A stretch of 64,000 nucleotides of DNA from NCBI GenBank assembly GCA_963920635.1, contig OY987298.1:682001-746000 (forward strand). The letters are read 5' to 3'. Source of the stretch: Pseudeuparius sepicola (Eukaryota > Arthropoda > Insecta > Coleoptera > Anthribidae). A program made the position numbers and the translations under genes. Positions 34,771 to 48,356 of this stretch are shown one piece after another (position 1 is the first letter of the stretch; the number at the start of each line of letters is the position of its first letter). The notes beneath the pieces are model-generated. The model worked only from the letters and a program-made list of their open reading frames with translations, did not search any database and had not been told where the DNA came from.

Positions 34771-35167
34771 CGAGTTGTTTCTGGGCTCTCATAATTTTGG
34801 TTATATCTTATATCTATAAATAAAGTATAGGAAAAACATGCAAATATGCAAAAAAATATAGTTTTTCCAGAAATATGCAATGTTTTGCGAAATTGTATAA
34901 ACTATGCAAAAAATGCATATATATGCAATTTGCATATATTCCGCCCTTTAGTAATAATGTACGACAACCCCTGTATCTTAGTGGCCCAGAAATAGTATAT
35001 GATGCAGACATTATTTTAGTCACGAGCGTATGAAAATAATCTTAAATATCAAATTGAACCCCATAGAAGTGATTGGACAAACCAAGCTTATGTTTTTTTT
35101 ACCCGAACGCCATGTATATTATTGCATTTTTGGAATCAACACTTCGTCGCGATTCAAACAACATACA

Positions 35168-36962
<1,795 letters not shown>

Positions 36963-37217
36963 TATATAGCAATCACATAACTATAAAGGTAGGTATAAGG
37001 AAAACAGGTTAGGTAATCAGAGACAGAACAGAACTTTTAAATCTGGAGATAACATTCAAAAGCCTCGTTCTAATTAATATAATTTTAATTACTATTCAAT
37101 TTATAATATTTATTATTTGAAAGCCTGTTTGTAGGGAACAGTGGAGAATTAAATCGTAAAACGGGTCCTAAAGACACTTTCTGTGACACAATATAAAAAA
37201 TCGTCGGCAACGGTACC
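36963..37217. other. Unassigned flank
   Basis: AT-rich, with no feature recognised before the target site ACGGTACC of the next MITE. Confidence 0.5.
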
Positions 37218-38723
37218 CAGGGACTATTTAAAGTATCAGTGATGCCAAGTATGCCACTTTATTGGAGAATCTATGAATATAACATATAACAGGTACTTTG
37301 ATTGTTAGTAAAAATTAATAATGGTTTCCATGATTTCTAAAGATTAGACGTGACAATTTTGTGTACACAAGTGCAGAATGTGGCAACTGTCAAATGAAAG
37401 AAATATATTTTATAGTTGAAATCGATTTCCAGCAATTATTTCTACGAATTTAAGTAATAAGTATGGTAAGTCAGTAGTGCCGATTTTGCTTATTTAAGAA
37501 TTTGTCGCTATTTCTTCCTCAATCCATTTGTAATAATATGTATGTATACTTGAACTTTCTTCCCTTGTTGGATGTATCTACCCAAAGAACTTTCACAGAT
37601 TTCGGGATGGACTAATAAGATTAGGTCTAGTAGTTTTAATCATGTAGTTTTTCTCGGTGTTCATTATAAAATTTTTGTAATTTTATTTCTCTCCCAAGGT
37701 ACCTACAGGGTGTCTCATTTTGATCTGGAACACCCCTGTAAAATTTAAACTGGCTTACGGATTTTAACGAATTTTTTTTTGTATATAGTGTAGACGTACT
37801 TATCAAACACTTTTCAATGACCATATACGATTATTCCAGGGCCGGAATAAAAAAAACGGCAGCGAGCTCTCTTGCGTCTCAAATGGCATAAAATTTGTAC
37901 TGTACAGCAATACTGGAACGAGAAACCGAGTACAGTTTCCGATCAGGTTTATTACTATTGTCCCCTGTGGACCTCTTTTTACAATTTTCATTTTTACTTG
38001 TTTCCATAGCCACCTTAATAGATGAACTCAAATTGAAATTTTGATTTTTTGCAATTGTGATGCAGTGTAAAAAGTATAATTTGTGGGAATAATTTCTTGA
38101 AATTTGGAATCTGGTGGTTTTCAGGGGCGCTGATTAACGCCACGTTATCAGATTTCCGATAAAAAAATCGCTGATACATTAACTCGAAAATTTTTGTCAA
38201 AAAATTTTTTTAATCCAGCCCTGGAATAATCGTATGGTCATTGAAAAGTGTTTGATAAGTACGTCTAGAAGGGCCCTATATACAAAAAAAATTCGTTAAA
38301 ATCCGTAAGCCAGTTCAAATTTTACAGGGATGTACCTCACAAACTTAAAATAAACATGTAGTCGTAGATAAAAACTCTTTAAAAAACACCTGATTGAAGC
38401 TACCTGTTTAATAATTTAAAATTTTCGTAATACGATTTGTTTTGAAGTACCTACTTATACGTAATGGACTACTACAAGCGGCCGCATTACCTTTAATTGA
38501 CACAGCTGGAAGTTAGAAAAGTTAAAAATTGCGAATTATGATGGGAAATATTTTGCCTTCTTTAGAATCTATGACACTGGCATGTCACATAAAACCTGAT
38601 GGCGGTTGGACACTAACATATAACATAACCTTGTATCCTTGGAGTCGACAGAAAACAAACTTCCCCTCAAGGCTTCACGATAGACTGTGACATGCTGGGT
38701 CCCCTTATTTTAAAGAGTCCCTG
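37218..38723. mobile_element. hAT MITE family C, copy 2 (with nested insertion)
   Basis: CAGGGACTATTTAAAG at the left and the family right end at 38723 are flanked by the exact 8-bp duplication ACGGTACC (37210-37217 and 38724-38731). Its interior is interrupted at 37690-38337 by a foldback. Compared with copy 3 (41972-42975) it gives the uninterrupted arrangement for that copy's mini-palindrome, and copy 3 gives the empty site for the foldback here. Confidence 0.93.
37690..38337. mobile_element. Nested foldback, right end truncated
   Basis: Arms of about 150 bp (AACTGGCTTACGGATTTTAA, CAATGACCATA, GATTATTCCAG blocks and inverses) surround the centre. The left end CAGGGTGTCTCATTTTGATC has no partner on the right. 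GTACCT repeats at both edges; copy 3 of the host MITE reads through the site without it at about 42505-42512. Confidence 0.8.
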
Positions 38724-38731
38724 ACGGTACC

Positions 38732-39609
38732 TAATCAAATTAATAAACCCCTTTAACACGTCACTTAAACGCAAAGCACCTATAAACCGACCGCATAAAA
38801 GCTACATAAAATAAAGGGACAAAAAACAAATAAAAGATATCCTTCCCATTCATCTAGAACCGTCTCGTTTTCGTCGTTTCTCCTTTTTGTAGGCGCCCAA
38901 CTCGAACTTTGAAGTTCAAACTTGAAGGGCGCTAGTGACCTTGACCTCATTACGCCCGGCGAACTTTCAACTTTTGTTCCGATTTCGTATCAACGTGATT
39001 CGGCGCGTTTCCCGATTCCGACTGTTAAATTTCACTTTCGATCTATAGGCCAGGAAAATTACGGTAAGAAATAACGAAACCTAGACAAAATTCATAACCG
39101 CATTTTTATAATGCCATCACAAAATATTGGTAATAAATGAACGCCAGAATTGTTTTTTATACAAAATAAATATACGCGTGTGGGCGTTTTTTTAGAAAAA
39201 TACATTTTCTTGTTGTAATAAAGACGGCATAAATATTAACTGCGAATTTTAAGCTGCATTTATTAGTAAGTAAGGTACCTATATAAAGTTGAGATTGATA
39301 AATTAAACAGAATACGTTTGCGCAAGTATCCGAATGATGTAAAAATGACATTTTGCGTAATATTTTGTTGGGCAAAAATATTAACAGCGTTTTTATTATT
39401 TCTAATTACCTACCCTAAAAATCAAGTATTAACAGTTTGTTCTGAAATTAAACGCATATATTGTTTCGCCGGCCGGAAATCGCATTTTAAAGAAATTTGA
39501 AGCTGTCTTTGAGAGCAAAATTATTAACTGGCTGATTTTTGTTAAACTTTGCAAGTGGATACTAAGTCTTGTTAAATTTTTTGAAATTAAACAAAAATTG
39601 GTAACGGAA
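38732..39609. other. Unassigned; short GC patch near 38870-39020
   Basis: No gene is recognised. Frames at 39157-39375 (minus) and 39318-39500 (plus) are AT-rich and without domains. Confidence 0.45.
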
Positions 39610-40330
39610 GTATTTTGAAATGACAAATGACAGTTGACCTATATGCGCCGTAAATAAATGTTTAATTTCGCTATATGTGATTTAATATAGCTATATTGTA
39701 AAAAGTTAAACAAAAAAAAACAGTTAATATTTTTGCTTTCCTAAAGAAATGACAAGTGACAGTTGACCTATATGCGCCGCAAATAAATGTTTAATTTCGC
39801 TATATATGATTCAATATAGTTATATTGTAAAAAGTTAAACAAAAAAAACAGTTAATATTTTTGCCCAGTCTATACCAATGAGAAGTGACAGCTGACGGAC
39901 ATGCGGCTCAGATAAATGTTTAATTTGGTAAAAGTTACATTCTATTTGTAAAAGGGAATGATCATCTGCAATAAAAACGTAGTTAATATTTTTGCTTTTG
40001 CCGAAATAGAAAATTATCCGATTTTTATCCCTCCTTGTCGATCTAAGTTACTTCCATATTCTTAAAATGTTTAATTTCTTAATACCTATACAAGGTATTT
40101 TTCACCTAAAGAGTGTAAAAAAATCCAGTTAACATTTTTGCTCGAAATTTCTAACGAAAAATAGGTGTTTTTCGAGGTAACTCAAGGTTCCGTTTTTTCA
40201 AAATGTTTAATTTTTGGTTTCTACCGGTTTATACCAACGTATTTACTTATAACTTTGATACGGTAAAACAAAATTGCAGTTAATTTTTTTTTCTGGGTCA
40301 AATTCTATTTTCCCTGGCCTACTAACCGGA
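39610..40330 (+). repeat. Decaying tandem repeat, ~125-bp units
   Basis: About five units, each with GTGACAGTTGACCTATATGC, AAATGTTTAATTT and CAGTTAATATTTTTGC. The first two (39610, 39740) are nearly identical, the third is recognisably related, and the fourth and fifth keep only the last two motifs. Divergence increases in one direction. Confidence 0.8.
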
Positions 40331-40756
40331 AGTAGCATCGAGTGATGGTCGTTATACGGGGTGTTGTTTAGATTGAATATTTATAAAGGAGTAGAAAAAA
40401 ATAGTTTAAGTAGAAAGTTGTCTTTCGGGAACTTTTTTTATACTATCGATTAGAGGCTATCGAATGGTTATTTGCGACGTATCGACCGCGCGGCGGGGTC
40501 TCCACGGCCATCTGCGATCTCGAACGCCGCGTAGGTAGCGTCGGCGTCGGATAAGGGATGAGGGGGATCGCGGGAGGGGGGGGGGGCAGGGCGGCGAGGG
40601 GGACGCGGGGGGAGGAGGGTGAATCGGCGGGTGGGCGTTGGAACAGTGTCGGAGGGCATGGGGAGGCATCCATAGTGGGATTTTGGTACATTTTTTTATT
40701 ACATTTTATTTTAAAAAGCCAACACTTACACTTCGCGAATAACACTTCGGTGCCCA
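40331..40756. other. GC/purine-rich island 40480-40670, unassigned
   Basis: G-rich on the plus strand with GGGAGGGGGGGG runs. Minus-strand proline-rich frames (40443-40757) are compositional. No known gene is recognised. Confidence 0.4.
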
Positions 40757-41834
40757 CACTTACCTACCCACGGTATGTCACTAACGAATCAGAAAACAAG
40801 GCAACTCTGCGCATCTAGATCAGTTGCGAATCACAAATTCAAAATAATGGGTGGCTGCGGTTGTGTTTTACGATTTTTTAAATGTATACAGTTTAATGTG
40901 TCAAGAAAAATGTGTAAACAACTGACTGATCGTCAGTCCAGCTCGACAGTGCTTTAAAATAGGCCAAAAATGCCGGGATGTGCAGTCAGCGTTTGTCCAA
41001 ATAAGGGAACGGAAACTAAGTACTATAGATTTCCCAAGGACAATAATCTTGCCAAAAAAATGGATAGCTGCATGCCGCAGACAAGACAGTATCAATTTAA
41101 AAAATGGTAAGGAAACAGATTATTTATAGAACAGAGCATTAAAATAGGGAACTGAACAGAGTTTATGCCTGGTTTATACAGCAAATAAAATTTGTTTGTT
41201 GTTTAACTGTAAATTAAGCATTAGTTGTGCAGGTTGTGCTTGTGTCGAGGCTTGTGTGCATTAGTAATTATTGGTAAATAAGGCTTTAATTGGCATAAAC
41301 CGACATAAACACTGGAAGGAAAAAGTTATATTTTTGGTAAGGCTTTGAATTTTATTTATCAATATCTTTGCCTATAACAAATCATATGTAAAACACTTTT
41401 TTTGATGGAGAGTTTGTGTCGATAGAAGCCAAAACTTAGTTCAGGATTACCTTACTTACAATAAATGTATTATTTAGATACCTATATGATATTTTTTTAT
41501 TGTCTACCAATATAAGGTCTTTTAAAAGAGAAATCCTGTTAATTTAACAAAATATACATCAATTTTATTTGCATGCATATGATTAGCTAAAACGCAAAGA
41601 AAACAAATTATTTGTAAAATTATAATTATTATCAAATTAAATGTGTTTTTTATCAACATAATATTCATTCATTTATCTAGCAATATAACATATTTTTAAC
41701 ATTTAAAAACGTTTAAAATATAAGAAAAACCCATAAAAAAAGTATATATTGCGGTGTAAAACAATGGAGCAATTCAACTTCTGATTCGCAAGTGACGTCA
41801 CAAGATGCGCAATGACATACCGTGGGTAAGTGTA
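40757..41834 (+). mobile_element. P-like (THAP) DNA transposon remnant
   Basis: CACACTTACCTACCCACGGT at the left and TGACATACCGTGGGTAAGTG at the right form inverted termini that share TACCCACGGTATGTCA, the left having extra bases. A second inverse block (CTAACGAATCAGAA against TTCTGATTCGCAAG) lies just inside. One exon of a THAP-domain protein is present; the rest of the transposase is not seen and the interior is AT-rich. No 8-bp duplication could be read, so the edges may be eroded. Confidence 0.65.
40970..41106 (+). pseudogene. THAP-domain first exon (one-base frameshift)
   Basis: From ATG 40970 the frame reads MPGCAVSVCPNKGTETKYYR then FPKDNNLAKK. After a run of seven A, a one-base shift gives KWIAACRRQDSINLKN, followed by G|GTAAGG, a good splice donor at 41107. 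The spacing C-x4-C, the YRFPKD block and the KWIAACRR helix are those of the zinc-coordinating, DNA-binding THAP domain used by P-element-type transposases and host THAP proteins. The later Cys/His ligands would be in the next exon, not found. The extra A breaks the frame as written; a sequencing homopolymer error is an alternative. Confidence 0.8.
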
Positions 41835-41971
41835 TCGTGCTACATACAACATATTTTTTGGGTCAAAATGTAACAAATCGAATTAGGCATATTTTTGTAA
41901 AAATTCTGACTATGCTACTGGATTGGGCATCCCTTAAAACGGCTGTGTACCAAATTTTGTTAAATAATATC

Positions 41972-42975
41972 CAGGGACTCTTTAAAATAAGGGGAATCGG
42001 CATGTCACATAGGAAAAGTGGAGCCTTGAGGGGAAGTTTGTTTTCTGTTGACTCCAAGGAGACCACAAGGGGGCTGGTACAAGGTTATGTTATATGTCAG
42101 TGGCCAACTGCCATCAGGTTTTATGTGACATGCCGGTGCCATAGATTCTAAAGCAGGCAAAATATTTCACAACATAATTTACAATGTTTAAGTTTTCTAA
42201 CTTCCAGATACTCAGATGTGTCAATTAAAGGAAATGCGGCCGCCAGTAGTAGTCCCAATACTTGCAACCAGATTTTTCCTGTATCACCTTTAGTAATATT
42301 ACAATTTAAAATTCCCATTACGTGGGCATTACCTACGTATAAGCAAAGTTTACAGAATTTTATTCTGTAAACTTTGGTATAAGTAGGTAGTTCAAAACAA
42401 AAATCGTGTTTCGAAAATTTAAAATTATTAAGCAGGTAGCTTCAGTCAGGTCTTTTTTAAAGAGTTTGTATCTACGACTACAAGTTTATTTTAAGTTTGT
42501 GAGGTACCTTGGGAGAGAAATAAAATTACAAACATTTTATAATGAACACCGAAAAAAACTACCATCATTGGAACTACTAGACCTAATCTTATTAGTCCAT
42601 CCCGAAATCTGTGATTTCTTTGGGTAGATACATTCAACAAGGAAAGAAAGTTCAAGTATACATATTACAAATTGATTGACGAACCTGGTAGCAAGGTGCA
42701 ATAGCGACAGATTCTTATATAAGCAAAATCGGCACTACTGACTTTTACCATACTTATTACTTAAATTCGTGGAAATAAGAAATAATTGCTGGAAACCAAT
42801 TTCAACTATAAAATAAATTTCTTTCATTTGACAGTTGCCACGTTCCACACTAATTTTTAGAAATCATAGAAATCATTAATAATTTTTACTAACAATCAAA
42901 GTATGAGAATGAGAAAAGAATAGGCCTCACTTTGGAAAGTATAATGCTGGGTCCCCTTACTTTAAAGAGTCCCTG
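41972..42975 (-). mobile_element. hAT MITE family C, copy 3 (inverted)
   Basis: CAGGGACTCTTTAAAATAAG at the left and inverse ending CCCTG at 42975 are flanked by ATAATATC (41964-41971) and AAAATATC (42976-42983), an 8-bp duplication with one change. The interior is the inverse of copies 1 and 2, plus a 33-bp palindrome at 42344. Confidence 0.9.
42344..42376. repeat. Mini-palindrome insertion, 33 bp
   Basis: Perfect 14-base arms (CAAAGTTTACAGAA and inverse) with 5-base spacer TTTTA, flanked by exact 7-bp direct repeats GTATAAG (42337-42343 and 42377-42383). The paralogous MITE copy has a single CTTATAC (the same site, inverted) at 38454-38460 and no palindrome. Confidence 0.9.
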
Positions 42976-42983
42976 AAAATATC

Positions 42984-43522
42984 GAACAATAAAAATGAAA
43001 ATTAAAGTTTTAAAACTAGCTGAGATATTTAAGTCAAATTTGGTACATGCCATAACGGCATGGGTTAGCAATATCAAACAACTTCAACAAGCAGTGGCGG
43101 AGGAGTTGGTAATTAGTACCTACAAAAGTTGACCAATATTAATCACCTTATATAGTAATAAAATATATTGATTTTAACATTTTAATTGTAAACGAAAATG
43201 TCCTCTTGGCAATTTTTCGTATGTGTCATGGTTTCATGGCAAATTTGAATTATTTTAGGGTATTTCCGAAAAATTAACTAAAAAATTTGCTCGATAGGTA
43301 AGACTCAAAGTAGAAAAATGTGTTTCTTACTTTAAATAAAGTGATTTTTTCCAATAAACTTGCCCATTCGAGGTTTTACTTTTCGAGATACAGAGCGCAA
43401 CATTAATTATCTTCCCTAAATACTTTAGGCACTACGGGTCCTTCATCCTAAAATTTCGTTCTAAACGGCTTGATCGATATCGATGATTTTTTTTATTTGT
43501 ACCCATAGACAGTTCTACTATT
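42984..43522. other. Unassigned; partly a dispersed repeat
   Basis: 43250-43370 matches 11570-11720 in inverse. No gene is recognised. Confidence 0.45.
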
Positions 43523-45590
43523 TTTTTCATAAATTATGTAGTCTCGATAATCTGGTTACCATTGGAAACACAATATTCATTAAAATGTGCTATTGTTTGA
43601 TATTTAGTTTTATTCTGCGTTTTCTACCCTTTCGAGCCTTTTTTGTAGAAATTTAATAGTTATTTTCTTGAAATTGGCAGTAAAGTGTCCCAAAATCGTC
43701 ATTAAAAGCACAGAAATCGTACAATAATGTAGCCCATTATTGTACGATTTTTTCAATAAGTAGGCCTTGGCGATAAGATCGATTTTATCGATAAGATCGA
43801 TTTTATCGATAAGATCGATTTTCTCAACATGATCGATAAGATCGAATGTATCGATATGATTGATTTTATCGATAAGATCGATTATATCGATAAGATCGAT
43901 TTTATCGATAAGATCGATTTTATCGATAAGATCGATTATATCGATAAGATCGATTTTATCGATATTTTTTCAGTATCGATTTCCGATACTGAAATTCGGA
44001 GATCGAACAGCCCTAGTACCTATTCTTCGTCGGGGTCACCAATGTTGAATCATATAATATATGTTGATGCTGGTCAATTTACATTAAAATTCTTTTGATT
44101 CAATTTTAAATACTTTTTTCTTGAAATCGGCAGTAAAGTGTCCCAAAATCGTCATTAAAAGCACAGAAATCGTACAATAATGGGCTACATTATTGTACGA
44201 TTTTTTCAATAGGTAGGCCTTGGCGAGATGTAAACATCAAACGTCAGACGCGGAGAAATCGCCCGTCAAAAGTGACCAAATATTCAAAACCCGGCCGATA
44301 AAGGCCCATTTAACTTCTCGTACACATTGCGAAATTGTTTCCTATAGAAGCGCAATCCTTCAGTATACATATTTTAGTAAATTTGAATATCAATAGATTT
44401 GTTGTGTAGGCTGCACAAGAAGCAGCAGTTTGGTTTTTCTGTCAGAAGGTGCCGTGTCCCATCATACTTGACCTAGGTAGAGCTATCGTCAAAGTCAAGC
44501 AACGCCGCGCGTAGTCGGTTCATGGACGGGTGATCCCTTATTATTATTTTCTTGCCTAATAGAACATTTTTTTTCCGATTACAAAAATAAAAAATATATA
44601 TAATATGTAGGTACCTCGGACTGAAGTTCTTTTTATGACTCATGTGGTTTACTTCAGTGCCTTGGTACATAAATAACTATTATGTACCAAGGCACTGAAG
44701 TTCAACTTTTTATGACTCATGTGGAATTTAGTTGTTTATGTACCAAGGCACTGAACAACTTTTTATGACTCTTGTGGAATTTAGTTGCCGAGGCCTCTGG
44801 CTGAGGCAAATAAACCACATGAGTCATAAAAAGAACTTCAGTGCCGAGGTACATATTATATTTTTTTGTAGTCAGAAAAAAATGTTTTATTAGGCAAGAA
44901 AATAAACATAAGGGATCACCCGTTCATGAACCAACTGCGCGCAGCGTTGCTTGACTTTGATAATCGCTCTACCTAGGTCAAGTAAGATAAGACACGGCGT
45001 CTTCGAACAGACAAACCAAATTGCTGCTTGTTGTGCAGCCTCCACAGCAAATCTCTTGATATTCAAACCTACTAAAATATGTATACTGCAAGATTGCGCT
45101 GGTATAGGTAACAAATTCGCAATGTGTACGAAAAGTTAAATGGGCCTTTTGTGGCCGGGTTTTGAATAATTGGTCACTTTTGACGCGCGATGGATCCGCG
45201 TCTGACGTTTGATGTTTACATCTCTCCAAAGCCTACTTATTGAAAAAATCGTACAATAATGGGCTACTTTAATGCCGATTTTTGATATTTTAGTGACGTT
45301 TTTGGGACACTTTACTGCCGATTTCAACAAAACTATTGTATTGTTACTAAAAACAATGATTTTATTATTTGAACTTAAACTTATCTAATTAGATAAAAAA
45401 AAACTAAATGAGGTTGGATTCAAACAAAAACAGATGTCACACTAAAATTGGGCATATTAACTGTGATTGTTTTGTTTCCAAAGGTAACCTGGATTATGGA
45501 GATTAGTGTTTAATATGAGCGTGATGTCTGAATATTGGACGCTATCTCCGAAACTACATAATTTATGAAAAAAATAGTAGAATAGTTTTT
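43523..45590. repeat. Large compound palindrome
   Basis: Outer arms (TACTATTTTTTTCATAAATT at 43523 and inverse near 45580) enclose a partial unit at 43660-43770, an 18-bp minisatellite, then a second palindrome with arms of about 420 bp at 44110-44540 and 44905-45335 (GTAAAGTGTCCCAAAATCGT, AAACATCAAACGTCAGACGC and inverses). The centre 44620-44870 is made of smaller inverted repeats of GTACCAAGGCACTGAA and TTTTTATGACTCATGTGG. The open frames here are arm sequences. Confidence 0.85.
43772..43963 (+). repeat. 18-bp minisatellite GATAAGATCGATTTTATC
   Basis: About ten units, each itself a near-palindrome with ATCGAT at each half. It gives the SIRSI and DKID open frames, which are not genes. Confidence 0.95.
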
Positions 45591-46229
45591 TGTAGAGAAT
45601 TAAATTTTCTTTCAGCTTTGAGCACGATTATATAATTAGGTTAGTTGTTAGTTTCAACGTTGCTATGAACCCTGATAATTTTCCGATTTTCCCGAAATCG
45701 AGACCCCTTTTCGGGTACGCCGCTGGGTCCGCGCGGCCAGCCCCAAGGCGACGTGCATCAGTTAGCGCCGCGGACGCGCGGGTCGGTCGCCCCCCCCCCC
45801 CCGCCCCCCGCCCCCCCGCCCCGCCTCCGCGGGCCCGCAGCTGTCGCGCAGGGACGGGCCGGGCGCGGGGGCAGCGGGGAGGGGGGGCGGAATTGGGGGG
45901 AAGTCCCGACCGCTTGGGAAAGTACGCGCCGGTAAGGCGGGTATAACAACATGGGGGGGGATTGTGACTATTTAGGGAAAATGCCATCCATTAATTTATT
46001 TGTCATGCTTTCATTTTCATGTGAAAATTGTCTAAAGTTGCGGGACAACCTCATTTCGAAGCTGATTGGAATTTTGAATAACACATCGTTTAAATGTCCA
46101 TCTCGACTTCGTCTACACGGGCGAATTCGACGAACGAGACCTTACATTTCTTGGTGGCCAGTTGACAGTTGCATTCCTTGAAATTAACTAGTGACAGGTA
46201 TAACTTTGTTATCAAGGTTAGCGTACTTA
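45591..46229. other. GC-rich island 45710-45960, otherwise unassigned
   Basis: C- and G-runs with dense CpG, with frames on both strands that are proline- and arginine-rich by composition. No gene is recognised. Confidence 0.4.
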
Positions 46230-47355
46230 CACGGGCGTAGCCAGGATTTAGTTTTTGGGGGGGGTTTAGTTTGAGAAGTGAATAAAACAACAAAAATATA
46301 CTTACATGAAATTTAATATCTATATATTCATCCGAAAAACTACGACATATTTATAAAGTTCTTAACTTTAAATGAAATGGATAAATTAATTTCGTTCCTC
46401 TGCGCTAAATCTAAAACCATTAAAGAAGAAATCTTCGGCTTTTTCTTTTAAATATATCCACTACTTCATCTGCATGAATTTCTGTTCCATAGTGAATGTT
46501 CATTAACCATTAAGTCTGTTTTCACTTGTAGTGTTTCGTAAATAGTTTTTCAGTCTCCTTAGGCTCGAGAAAGACCTTTCTGGGGTAGCAGTGGATACAG
46601 GAATGGTAGCCAAGATTTGTAGTAATGTGTAAATATTAGGATAAAGGTTTTTATCGCACATATCTAGGCATTCCAAACTAGATTTCGGGGTAGGCAGTCT
46701 TGTTATCAGCATGCAAGGTAGCTGAAGCTTTGATAGCTAAATCCAAATTTGTTTCTTTATTAGAAACCCCTTGACCTTGACTACACCACTTTTTCCAGTA
46801 GTCCATACCTTTAAGTTTATCACCCTTCCTTTTTTTCTCCTCCATTTTTCGACAGTAATAATGATTCACGTATCTATCCTTAACAAGGTCATCGAATAAC
46901 AGCGCACTAAAATTACTCACTTACACGGTACACTTAATTCTCTTCACTATTCGTTCACCACTTTTCACTTTTATTCGCTTCGAGTTCGCATGGAACAATA
47001 CTGCCGTAAGCGCGGTCACGCGCCGCGGCGCCGCTTATATAGCAGCCCAGTAGCCGTCCAGAAACTTCCACGAACTTCCACAAAGTTCCGCTCATTTCGA
47101 CCTAGGGGCGTGGCGAATAATCGAGAAACAACGCAAAGTGTCCCTACAATACAAAATAGTTCGGCTGCAACTGCGTCTGCCTCTCGTCAAAAGATGGCGC
47201 TAGGCGCTACTATTACTACATAATATATTCAAACGTAATAATAATTTAACTCTTCACTCCTCGTATTTTTTCGGTATAATATTAGGTAATATTTTGCTTA
47301 TTTCGGGGGGGGGGGGTTTGAACCCCCGAAACCCCTCCCCTTGGCTACGCCCGTG
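46230..47355 (-). mobile_element. hAT transposon derivative, copy B
   Basis: Same CACGGGCGTAGCC termini as copy A, in inverse orientation, with the exact 8-bp duplication CGTACTTA (46222-46229 and 47356-47363). It has a single 3' unit. TATA box at 47034-47041 on the minus strand. Confidence 0.93.
46503..46845 (-). pseudogene. hAT transposase remnants of copy B
   Basis: Upstream fragment 46678-46845 (ATG at 46845, MEEKKRKGDK) and C-terminal fragment 46503-46682 correspond to those of copy A. Relative to copies A and C, 7 bp are missing near 46505, so the dimerisation frame stops after RLNG and loses its last 20 or so residues. It cannot encode a functional dimerisation domain. Confidence 0.8.
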
Positions 47356-47514
47356 CGTACTTATCGTTTCAAAATCATATAATTCTTATTGGAAAACCCT
47401 TTACCTTACATATTCGAGTGTTCGGCGAGGTGAAAACAACATACAAAAAATGTAAAGCGCAAAACCTCATTAAAACAGAAACAGACCAACTCCTGGGGGA
47501 CGACGGGTTCCCCA

Positions 47515-48348
47515 CAGTGGCGTATCCAGGATTAACGTCTGGGGGGGCAATCAGTTATATATAACAAAACTCTGTCGATAATTTTAATGAATAAAAACAG
47601 AACAAAAACATATTTTCTAAAATAAATAAATTAATCCAGAAATAAATGCACCAACTTGAAAAATTAAAAAGAAAAATGGAAAATATGACGAAAAGTTCAT
47701 ATGAACATGGGTCCGCAGATGTTTGGTTTTCGAGATGCATCTCGAAACAAGCACATTTATTTTTTGACAGTTTAAACTTAAAAAATCAAATTTCAATTTC
47801 AACACCCTGCATCTCGAAAACCAAACATCTGCGGACCTATGTTCATATGAACTTTTCGTCATATTTGCCATTTTTTCTTTTTAATTTTTTAAGTTATTAC
47901 CGGACACCCTGTATAACATAAAAATAATTCTTCTTCGAACCAGTAAAATCTATATCACAAAATCAAGTATTCTTTTTTTGGTCTTGAGCTCGTCAAATAT
48001 CTCCTCTGGAGATATGGGTGTTTCAGGGTACACATAAAGGAGTGTTAACCCATTCAGTCGGTTTTCGCTAATATTGTTTCTAATATAATTTTTTTAAATT
48101 TTCAGTTTTTAAAATGTTCTTTCTGGCGTGGCGGTGCACACTGTAATTGTGCAAAATATGTTAAGTAGGTTGTTTTGCGTTTTACCTAAAAGAACCTAAA
48201 AGACAAGATGACACAAATAACAAATTGTAGGTGTTTGATGTTCACTGCATTTTCAGATTAGGCCAAGACCAGGAGTTATAATCTCGTTTATCTCGACAGC
48301 TCTGGGGGGCAATAATTGCCCCCTTTGCCCCCCCTGAATACGCCACTG
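47515..48348. mobile_element. hAT-type element with CAGTGGCGTA ends (834 bp)
   Basis: CAGTGGCGTATCCAGGATT at the left and inverse GAATACGCCACTG at the right are flanked by the exact 8-bp duplication GTTCCCCA (47507-47514 and 48349-48356). No transposase remains. A foldback at 47646-47912 is nested in it. Confidence 0.9.
47646..47912. repeat. Nested foldback ending CACCCTGTATA
   Basis: Arms of about 110 bp (AAAATATGACGAAAAGTTCA, CATGGGTCCGCAGATG blocks and inverses) with the common ACACCCTGTATA at the right edge only. The left edge has lost its terminal motif. Confidence 0.75.
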
Positions 48349-48356
48349 GTTCCCCA

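Larger units (their letters stand above)
33396..34950 (-). mobile_element. hAT element relic with TAAAGGGCGG ends
   Basis: TAAAGGGCGGAATATATGCA at the left and its inverse at the right are flanked by the exact 8-bp duplication GTAATAAT (33388-33395 and 34951-34958). It contains decayed transposase remains on the minus strand (34320-34770) and a nested foldback at 33445-34146. Removing the nested element leaves about 850 bp. Confidence 0.9.

Noticed and set aside
43829..44098. DKIDFIDKID repeat protein
   Set aside because: Direct translation of the 18-bp GATAAGATCGATTTTATC minisatellite.
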